A DNA stretch of 64,000 nucleotides, from NCBI RefSeq assembly GCF_030167905.1, contig NZ_JARGNA010000008.1, forward strand, positions 1 to 64,000, written 5' to 3'. This document shows positions 58,035 to 64,000 of this stretch, piece after piece. This stretch comes from Flavobacterium terrisoli (GTDB lineage Bacteria; Bacteroidota; Bacteroidia; Flavobacteriales; Flavobacteriaceae). The notes beneath the pieces are model-generated. The model was not told where the DNA came from. It worked only from the letters and a program-made list of their open reading frames with translations, and searched no databases. A program made the position numbers and the translations under genes. The number at the start of each line of letters is the position of its first letter. The stretch's first letter is position 1.

Positions 58035-59456
58035 TTAATTAAAAGCCCTAGGGCTTAAAAAAATTGTTTTTTCCGTTTCGATTAGATGTTGCCCATCATA
58101 AACACCAATCTTTATTTTGGTCTTGTCATTTTCAAGTACATATTTACTGATTTCAATAAAAAGCGTTCCCTGTGAAATACCTTGGGCTTTTAACGCAAAA
58201 TGACTTCGACCTACTGTAGTAATCTTCCCTTTCTGCGAAATCAGCACGAAATGGATATCCTTAAAGTCCTTTACTGTCTTGTTGACAATTTTATAGGTAT
58301 AGACATTACTGATATTGTCTCCCTTATGCTGATACAACTGCCCCGGAATCCTTAGTATATCTGCTTCCACATCATTTCTTAAAAATAATATCCCGGTAAG
58401 GATTCCTATTAGGATTCCTAAAACTGCCGTATATCCTTTCATTCGTGTGGTGAACTTAAAGGTTGCTTTTTTCTCGATTTCATCTTCGGAAGCATAGCGG
58501 ATTAATCCTTTTGGCAGGCCGACACTTTTCATAATGGCATCACATTCGTCAATGCAGGCGGTACAATTGGTACATTCCAGCTGCGTCCCGTTGCGGATAT
58601 CAATTCCCATTGGACACACATGAACGCATTGCATACAATCAATGCAATCACCTTTTCCGGATAAGGCTCGGTCTTCTTTTTTATTGAATTTGGCTCTTCC
58701 CGTTTCTTTCTCACCCCGCACAAAATCATAGGCCACATTTATCGATTTATTATCCAAAAGTACCCCTTGCAAACGCCCATATGGACAGGCAATAATACAG
58801 ACCTGTTCGCGGAACCAGACAAATACAAAATAAAAAACTCCGGTAAATATCAATAGGGCAATCAAATTCCCAAGTTCCTGTAGTGGCCCAACTTCAATCA
58901 TATGGAACAACTCATCACTACCAATTATGTAAGCAAGAAAAACATTGGCTATCAAAAAAGAAATCAGGAAAAATAATAACCATTTCAACAATCGTTTCTT
59001 AATTTTTTCTGCATTCCATTCCTGTTTATCAAGCCTTAACTGAGCGCCACGATCACCATCAATCCAAAACTCAATCCGTCTGAAAACCATTTCCAGAAAA
59101 ATAGTCTGAGGACAAATCCAGCCGCAGAATATCCTCCCGAAAACGACTGTAAACAACGTCACGAAAACGACTCCGGTAATCATGACAAGGACAAATATGT
59201 AAAAGTCCTGTGGCCAAAACGGAAATCCGAAGATATTGAACCTGCGCTCCAGCACATTAAACATCATGAACTGATTGCCATTGACTTTCACGAAAGGGTT
59301 GGCTATCAATATTGCCAACAGAAAATAGCTTACATATTTGCGGTAGTTGTAAAATTTCCCGCTTGGCTTTTTCGGAAAAACAAACTTTCTTTTTCCTTCT
59401 TCATCCAATGTTCCTATACTGTCCCTGAAAGCTTCTTTTTCACTGTTGTTGAGCAT
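58035..59456 (-). CDS. ccoG: cbb3 oxidase accessory ferredoxin-like protein CcoG
   Basis: 473 residues. Four to five helices at the start and YFLLAILIANPFVKVNG, then FGRIFCGWICPQTIFLEMVFR; two 4Fe-4S clusters at about 260-300 (CIDCMQCVHVCPMGID and CTNCTACIDECDAIM); the C-terminal part is a periplasmic Ig-like domain (KTVKDFKDIHFVLISQKG). CcoG reduces Cu(II) or transfers it for cbb3 assembly. The sequence is complete and typical. It follows ccoP by 4 bases. Confidence 0.93.
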   Translation of the reverse strand: MLNNSEKEAFRDSIGTLDEEGKRKFVFPKKPSGKFYNYRKYVSYFLLAILIANPFVKVNGNQFMMFNVLERRFNIFGFPFWPQDFYIFVLVMITGVVFVTLFTVVFGRIFCGWICPQTIFLEMVFRRIEFWIDGDRGAQLRLDKQEWNAEKIKKRLLKWLLFFLISFLIANVFLAYIIGSDELFHMIEVGPLQELGNLIALLIFTGVFYFVFVWFREQVCIIACPYGRLQGVLLDNKSINVAYDFVRGEKETGRAKFNKKEDRALSGKGDCIDCMQCVHVCPMGIDIRNGTQLECTNCTACIDECDAIMKSVGLPKGLIRYASEDEIEKKATFKFTTRMKGYTAVLGILIGILTGILFLRNDVEADILRIPGQLYQHKGDNISNVYTYKIVNKTVKDFKDIHFVLISQKGKITTVGRSHFALKAQGISQGTLFIEISKYVLENDKTKIKIGVYDGQHLIETEKTIFLSPRAFN

Positions 59457-59460
59457 AATG

Positions 59461-60393
59461 CTATTTTTTGGCGGCTTTTGATGGTGATCCTGATGTTTGT
59501 CCTACACCCTCCGGATTTATCCAGACCTCGCCATCCGGCGCTTTAGGGTCTTTAGGATTGCTTCCCTGTAATGATAAAACATAACTTGCCACAAGTTGGA
59601 TTTCTGTTGGTTTCAAGGTCCCTTTCCAGGCTACCATTCCTTTTCCGTCACGGCCACCATTAGTTATGGTATGAAATAGGTTCTTAATACTTCCACCAAA
59701 AATCCAATGTTCATCGGTTAAGTTTGGTCCGATTTGCCCACCACCATCAGCTCTATGGCAGGCTGCACAATTGGTATCATAAATGGCTTTCCCTTTGGCA
59801 AGACCAGCTGCCTCTGTCACTTTTGTTACCTTATTTTCATCCATCATATCAGGAGCTGTAAGCATGTATTTGGCAACGTCAGCTTTGGCCTGTGCCAATT
59901 CTTTCCTGAGCTCCGTTTCCTGATCATCGCCACCCATAATTTCGTAACGTACGAGGTATATGGCTCCAAACAGAATTCCTCCATAAAAAAGATACAGCCA
60001 CCATGGCGGTAATTTATTATCTAATTCCCTGATACCGTCATAATTATGATCCAATAAAAGCAAATCGTTATTTTCAATCGGTTCTGACCTTGTAAGGCGC
60101 TTCATCAAATTTTTATACCATTGCTTTTCGGTAATACTGATTTCCACAGAAGTAACTTCCTCAAGCTGCTTTTTTTGTTCCTCAGTCAACATTTGATAAG
60201 TCACATTATCTACTGCTGCAACCACAATCTCGATAGCAATAAGAAGGAACAGGAATATGAAAAGAAATAGAATTACCATTGGATACTTTACAAAGGCCGG
60301 GCGGTCTCCCGAATCGATAAAATATTCCAAGGCTCCAAAAACCGAAAAGAAAATTATCGGAAGTCTAACATAAACAGGAAGCATTTTTTTCAT
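59461..60393 (-). CDS. ccoP: cbb3 oxidase subunit III, CcoP-like, single haem motif
   Basis: 310 residues with two N-terminal helices (YPMVILFLFIFLFLLIAIEI and WWLYLFYGGILFGAIYLVRY) and the CcoP N-terminal region (DGIRELDNKLPPWW). Only one CxxCH is present (NCAACHRADGGGQIGPN), near residue 210, followed by GGRDGKGMVAWKGTL with a Met ligand. Proteobacterial CcoP has two haems, so this looks like the one-haem type found in Bacteroidota. It feeds electrons to CcoN. Its start overlaps the stop of ccoQ by 4 bases. The C-terminal tail is low-complexity. Confidence 0.9.
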   Translation of the reverse strand: MKKMLPVYVRLPIIFFSVFGALEYFIDSGDRPAFVKYPMVILFLFIFLFLLIAIEIVVAAVDNVTYQMLTEEQKKQLEEVTSVEISITEKQWYKNLMKRLTRSEPIENNDLLLLDHNYDGIRELDNKLPPWWLYLFYGGILFGAIYLVRYEIMGGDDQETELRKELAQAKADVAKYMLTAPDMMDENKVTKVTEAAGLAKGKAIYDTNCAACHRADGGGQIGPNLTDEHWIFGGSIKNLFHTITNGGRDGKGMVAWKGTLKPTEIQLVASYVLSLQGSNPKDPKAPDGEVWINPEGVGQTSGSPSKAAKK

Positions 60394-60590
60394 TTTTCTG
60401 GAATTAAAAGTTCATCATTATGATTTTCATTCAATGGCATTTGGCTAAAGGCAACTATCGTTTCCTTTTTATAAGTGTATACCCAGATTCCCAGTCCCAA
60501 AAAGAAAAGGAAGAATATGAGTAATGAAACTATTGGATAAATGGCCACTCCGTCAATAGTTTCCAAATTGTGTTTTATAGGTTCAAACAT
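60390..60590 (-). CDS. ccoQ: cbb3 oxidase small subunit CcoQ
   Basis: 66 residues: one helix (GVAIYPIVSLLIFFLFFLGL) after the start and a tail KKETIVAFSQMPLNENHNDE, the CcoQ/FixQ pattern. It stabilises the oxidase complex. It sits 5 bases after the ccoNO stop and overlaps ccoP by 4 bases, so coupling is clear. Confidence 0.9.
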   Translation of the reverse strand: MFEPIKHNLETIDGVAIYPIVSLLIFFLFFLGLGIWVYTYKKETIVAFSQMPLNENHNDELLIPEK

Positions 60591-60595
60591 GTTTT

Positions 60596-62785
60596 TTACT
60601 TGTTAGATTTATCTTTTACTTTGATATCAGTGCCCAATCTTTGTATGTAAGCGATAAGTGCAACTATTTCACGGTCACGCATTGGAACAAATTGCTCCCC
60701 TTTAGCTTGTGCTTTTTTCTTGCTGTCTTCATAACTCTTCACAAAATCAGGGTCTGCATAAAGGTTTTTCTCAATCTGATTCCCTTGAGCAGTTATCATT
60801 TTGGTCGCATTTGCTATTTCATAATCGGTATAAGGAACACCTAATTCGCGCATTACCTTCATTTTCTTTTCGATATCCGAAACATCCAATGCCTTATTGT
60901 CAAAAAGCCATTTATAACCCGGCATGATAGAACCGGCAGAAGTGGATTGTGGATCCCACATATGGTTAAAATGCCAGTTATCGTTATACTTTCCACCTAT
61001 TCGCAATAAGTCAGGACCGGTTCTTTTGGAACCCCATAAAAATGGATGATCATATACAAACTCACCTGCTTTGGATTGTGGACCATACCGTTCCACCTCA
61101 CTACGGAATGGACGTACCATTTGGGAATGGCAGCCAACACATCCTTCGCGGATATAGAGGTCACGGCCCTCCAATTCTAATGGAGTATAAGGTTTTACGC
61201 TTGCAATAGTTGGAATATTGGATTTTACCATTATGGTTGGAACTATCTGGATGATACCCCCTATCAGGATAGCGACAGTCGCTAATATTGTTAATTGTAT
61301 CGGTCTTCTTTCCAGCCATGGATGGAATTTTTCACCCTTAACCCTTGCGTTACTTACTCTTTCCAGTTCTGGAGCTTCAGCTAATTCATCACTTATAACA
61401 GCATTCGCTTTTACCGTACGAATGATGTTGTATACTAGTATAAACATTCCGATGATATACATTGTTCCTCCAATGGCACGCATCCAGTACATAGGCATAA
61501 TTTGGTTTACCGTTTCAAGGAAATTACCATAAGTTAATGTCCCGTCAGGATTGAATTGTTTCCACATAGAAGCCTGAACAAATCCGGCAACATACATCGG
61601 AAGCGCATATAAAATAATTCCCAGGGTTCCCAGCCAGAAATGCCAATTAGCGAGTTTGTTTGAAAATAATGGTCCTTTAGTCATTCTTGGAATCAGCCAG
61701 TAAATCATACCGAAGGCCAAAAAGCCATTCCAGGCGAGAGCACCAACGTGTACGTGGGCAATGATCCAATCCGTAAAATGGGCAATCGCGTTAACATTTT
61801 TTAGCGATAGCATTGGCCCTTCAAAAGTGGCCATACCATAGCCTGTAATGGCTACCACAAAAAATTTAAGTACCGGTTCTACACGCACCTTATCCCAAAC
61901 GCCACGTAAAGTCAGTAACCCGTTAATCATACCACCCCATGATGGCGCAATCAGCATGATTGAAAAGACAACCCCTAGGTTTTGTGCCCAATTGGGTAAT
62001 GCGGAATACAATAAGTGGTGAGGTCCTGCCCAGATATAGATAAAAATAAGTGACCAAAAGTGTACTATGGACAATCGATAGGAATAAACAGGTCTGTTGG
62101 CAGCCTTTGGCACAAAATAATACATCAACCCAAGGAACGGCGTAGTAAGGAAAAATGCAACAGCATTATGGCCATACCACCATTGCACTAAAGCATCCTG
62201 AACACCTGCATACACAGAGTAACTTTTCGTTAACGATACAGGCAATTCAATACTGTTGAAAATGTGCAATACAGCTACCGTAACAAAAGTGGCTAAGTAG
62301 AACCAAATCGCCACATATAAATGGCGCTCTCTTCTTCGGAGAATAGTTCCAATCATATTAATTCCGAAAACAACCCAGATTAAGGCAATGGCAATATCAA
62401 TTGGCCATTCCAGTTCGGCATACTCCTTTGAAGAAGTATAACCCAAAGGCAAAGAAATTGCTGCTGCCACTATAATCAATTGCCACCCCCAAAAATGGAC
62501 ATTGCTGAGGAAGTTGCTAAACATCCTTGTTTTAAGAAGTCGCTGAAGGGAATAATAAATTCCGGCAAACATGGCGTTACCCACAAAGGCAAAAATTACG
62601 GCATTGGTGTGTAATGGACGTAGCCTTCCGAAACTAAGCCATGAAATCCCATCTGTGAGGTTGGGAAAAAGAAAAAAGAAGGCGAGCAAAAGCCCGACAG
62701 CCATACCTACAACGCCAAAAACAATAGTGGCATAAAGGAACTTTTTTACAATTTTGTTGTCATAATAAAACTGTTGCATTTCCAT
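60596..62785 (-). CDS. ccoN: cbb3 oxidase subunits I and II fused (CcoNO)
   Basis: 729 residues joining the catalytic subunit CcoN (residues 1 to about 480, twelve helices, with the haem and CuB histidines in FGRLRPLHTNAVIFA, WYGHNAVAFFLT and WAGPHHLLYSALPNW, IAHVHVGALAWNGF) to CcoO (residues about 500-729: haem c motif EGCVGCHSQMVRPFR and TGPDLLRIGGKYNDNWHF). This fusion is usual in Bacteroidota. It reduces O2 with high affinity. The gene follows ccoS with a 38-base gap. ccoQ comes next. Confidence 0.95.
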   Translation of the reverse strand: MEMQQFYYDNKIVKKFLYATIVFGVVGMAVGLLLAFFFLFPNLTDGISWLSFGRLRPLHTNAVIFAFVGNAMFAGIYYSLQRLLKTRMFSNFLSNVHFWGWQLIIVAAAISLPLGYTSSKEYAELEWPIDIAIALIWVVFGINMIGTILRRRERHLYVAIWFYLATFVTVAVLHIFNSIELPVSLTKSYSVYAGVQDALVQWWYGHNAVAFFLTTPFLGLMYYFVPKAANRPVYSYRLSIVHFWSLIFIYIWAGPHHLLYSALPNWAQNLGVVFSIMLIAPSWGGMINGLLTLRGVWDKVRVEPVLKFFVVAITGYGMATFEGPMLSLKNVNAIAHFTDWIIAHVHVGALAWNGFLAFGMIYWLIPRMTKGPLFSNKLANWHFWLGTLGIILYALPMYVAGFVQASMWKQFNPDGTLTYGNFLETVNQIMPMYWMRAIGGTMYIIGMFILVYNIIRTVKANAVISDELAEAPELERVSNARVKGEKFHPWLERRPIQLTILATVAILIGGIIQIVPTIMVKSNIPTIASVKPYTPLELEGRDLYIREGCVGCHSQMVRPFRSEVERYGPQSKAGEFVYDHPFLWGSKRTGPDLLRIGGKYNDNWHFNHMWDPQSTSAGSIMPGYKWLFDNKALDVSDIEKKMKVMRELGVPYTDYEIANATKMITAQGNQIEKNLYADPDFVKSYEDSKKKAQAKGEQFVPMRDREIVALIAYIQRLGTDIKVKDKSNK

Positions 62786-62823
62786 AATTAATCTGGTTTT
62801 TCTATTTTGGTTTGTATTGATTT

Positions 62824-62979
62824 TTATTTTTTTGCTTTTAGCTCATCGTCAAAAAGCATGCGCACGGAAGGCGTATAATTATCATCATACTGCCCGCTCT
62901 TTACGGCTTTGATAAAGGCGGTAAAAAAGAATATGGCGATAATGATACTGATGCAGATTAGAAGATAGATGACACTCAT
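62824..62979 (-). CDS. ccoS: cbb3 oxidase assembly protein CcoS (51 residues)
   Basis: A complete small frame from ATG (complement of 62977-62979) to TAA (complement of 62824-62826). The product is 51 residues: one N-terminal helix (SVIYLLICISIIIAIFFFT) then AFIKAVKSGQYDDNYTPSVR and a Asp/Lys-rich tail. That is the CcoS pattern, with GQYDD. The start overlaps the ccoI stop by 3 bases (ATGA). CcoS is needed for haem or copper insertion in cbb3 oxidase. It is too short for many gene finders. Confidence 0.88.
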   Translation of the reverse strand: MSVIYLLICISIIIAIFFFTAFIKAVKSGQYDDNYTPSVRMLFDDELKAKK

Positions 62980-64000
62980 GTGGTGATTTTATGGTTCAAA
63001 ATTAATCCCGTGTTGTCGGATAAAATATGACGTTCATCACTCTTTTTGCTGACCGTCGTTATTTTTAGCCTACGGGCATAAAAATTACTGACCAATGTCA
63101 CAAAACTGATAATGGTGATGGTGCTCAAAGGCATGATAATCGCTGCCACTATTGGCAATAAGTTTCCCGTTACCGCAAAGGCCAAACCAACAACATTGTA
63201 GAGTAAGGAGAGTCCAAAACTAAGCCTGATAACATGGATGGCTTTTTTGGACATTCTCATAAAACGATGCAGTTTTTCGAATTCACCGGCATCGAGTATG
63301 GCATCACAAGCCGGGGAAAAAATATTGACATTCTCTGAAATAGCAATTCCAACGTTGCTTTGTTTTAAAGCGCCGGCGTCATTCAATCCATCGCCAACCA
63401 TCATTACATTATGTCCTTGCTGTTGGAGTTTGCTGATGAAAGTCAGTTTTTGTTCCGGATTTTGATTAAAAACCATTTCGACTCCTTTCGGCAGAAGGTT
63501 TTCCAGAATTTCACGTTCCCCTTCATTATCCCCTGATAAGACTTTGATTTGATATTGTTCGTTAAGATTTTTGAATAATTCGCCTAAACTTTCCCTGTAC
63601 TGGTTGTGGAAAACATATTTTCCGTAGTAAACCTCATTTATCTTAATATGGACGGCGGTTTGCTGAACAGCATTTTCCTCATCAACCCCTAAAAAGGCTG
63701 CCGATCCGATGGAGATATTACTACCTGCCAGGCTCGCTTTGATTCCCCTTCCGGTTAACTCTTCAAAACCGGTAATCCCTATTTTTGGCGAATCCGGCAA
63801 GTAATCGTACAGCATCCGGCTTAGCGGATGGTTTGATCCCCGGAGTATATTTTTGAGAAGCAGCATTTCATCCTGAGAAAGCGATTTGCCCTGGTAGCTT
63901 ATATTCGATTTCTTATTGGTTGTAATGGTTCCGGTTTTATCAAAAACAATGGTATCCACTTTAGCCAATTGTTCAATGGCGATGGTATTCTTAAGGTAGA
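62976..64000 (-). CDS. ccoI: CcoI-type copper P-ATPase, C-terminal part (cut by window edge)
   Basis: The frame is open to base 64000, so the start lies outside the window; a TTG at 63968 is internal. Visible: DKTGTITTNKK (phosphorylation site), SNHPLSRMLYD (HP motif), KVLSGDNEGER, MVGDGLNDAGALKQSNVGIA, and two end helices including SFGLSLLYNVVGLAFAV and IIMPLSTITIISFVTL. The YN and the M..S..T pattern fits the divergent CcoI/FixI class. It supplies copper to cbb3 oxidase. The order ccoI-ccoS-ccoNO is standard. Presence before the phosphorylation site cannot be seen. Confidence 0.92.
   Translation of the reverse strand, partial: YLKNTIAIEQLAKVDTIVFDKTGTITTNKKSNISYQGKSLSQDEMLLLKNILRGSNHPLSRMLYDYLPDSPKIGITGFEELTGRGIKASLAGSNISIGSAAFLGVDEENAVQQTAVHIKINEVYYGKYVFHNQYRESLGELFKNLNEQYQIKVLSGDNEGEREILENLLPKGVEMVFNQNPEQKLTFISKLQQQGHNVMMVGDGLNDAGALKQSNVGIAISENVNIFSPACDAILDAGEFEKLHRFMRMSKKAIHVIRLSFGLSLLYNVVGLAFAVTGNLLPIVAAIIMPLSTITIISFVTLVSNFYARRLKITTVSKKSDERHILSDNTGLILNHKITT

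Overview
The window is AT-rich and looks like the chromosome of a member of the Flavobacteriaceae, most likely Flavobacterium or a close relative. Supports for this are TAnnTTTG-type promoter boxes, heavy-metal-binding YxCPMHPE modules, a CzcA-CzcC fusion, a fused CcoNO oxidase subunit, a MauE/HMA protein, and PcfK/PcfJ mobile-element genes. No rRNA and no intact tRNA gene was seen.

Layout. (1) Bases 1-5411, plus strand: the end of a CopA copper ATPase, a MerC-GDCCVxC fusion, a DUF2911 protein, a multicopper-oxidase fragment spliced to the tail of an AraC regulator, then a mobile-element-like trio (HTH protein, replication-initiator-like protein, DnaC-like ATPase) and an unknown gene. (2) 5486-20515, minus strand: a membrane/envelope cluster (ICMT-like methyltransferase, LtaS-type sulfatase, two microproteins too small for routine ORF calling, HXXEE protein), then a divalent-metal efflux cluster (Zn/Cd P-type ATPase, CDF exporter, MgtC-like protein, CzcB, CzcA-CzcC fusion, Cys-rich protein) and a bestrophin. 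(3) 20516-27404: a non-coding block packed with long inverted repeats, PcfK/PcfJ-type mobile-element genes, and an opposite-strand five-gene cassette of unknown function (two small hydrophobic proteins, a D[I/T]GG-repeat secreted protein, DUF5675, a conserved 253-aa protein). It ends in a decayed 3' tRNA remnant. (4) 27405-36250: an 8.8-kb module between two copies of a tRNA-3'-like 13-mer, holding a GAF protein, an HD-PycTM fusion, a phosphoesterase/outer-membrane-barrel lipoprotein and a beta-propeller-like lipoprotein. (5) 36294-41542, minus strand: copper resistance (multicopper oxidase fused to HMBD modules and a barrel, HMBD lipoprotein, HMA-MauE, HMA-AraC regulator, DUF3347, Cys-rich protein). 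(6) 41707-56539: oxygen-linked genes, namely a FixL-like histidine kinase, a receiver-Crp/Fnr fusion regulator, BON, DUF2892 and thioredoxin genes, an MCE/Mla-type lipid transport operon, an ATP-cone nuclease, a beta-CASP hydrolase, HemN and membrane proteins. (7) 56613-64000, minus strand: the cbb3 oxidase operon ccoI-S-NO-Q-P-G-H plus a DsbD-like TauE/SafE protein and a YdcH-like protein.

How it fits together. Regions 1, 2 and 5 form a broad copper/zinc/mercury handling set, with fusions and gene scars showing repeated rearrangement. Regions 6 and 7 form a microaerobic respiration set. The strongest new signal is regulatory: four promoters (before 41779, 43191, 49810 and 53659) each carry a TGAY-N4-RTCA operator whose centre lies exactly 29.5 bases ahead of a TAnnTTTG-like -7 box. 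This is the geometry expected for class II Fnr/Crp activation. The window also encodes the obvious candidate regulator, a receiver-cNMP-HTH fusion overlapping a PAS kinase that keeps the FixL haem-ligand histidine and distal arginine. The least explained regions are the inverted-repeat block at 20.95-21.74 kb and the five-gene cassette at 24.2-26.7 kb.
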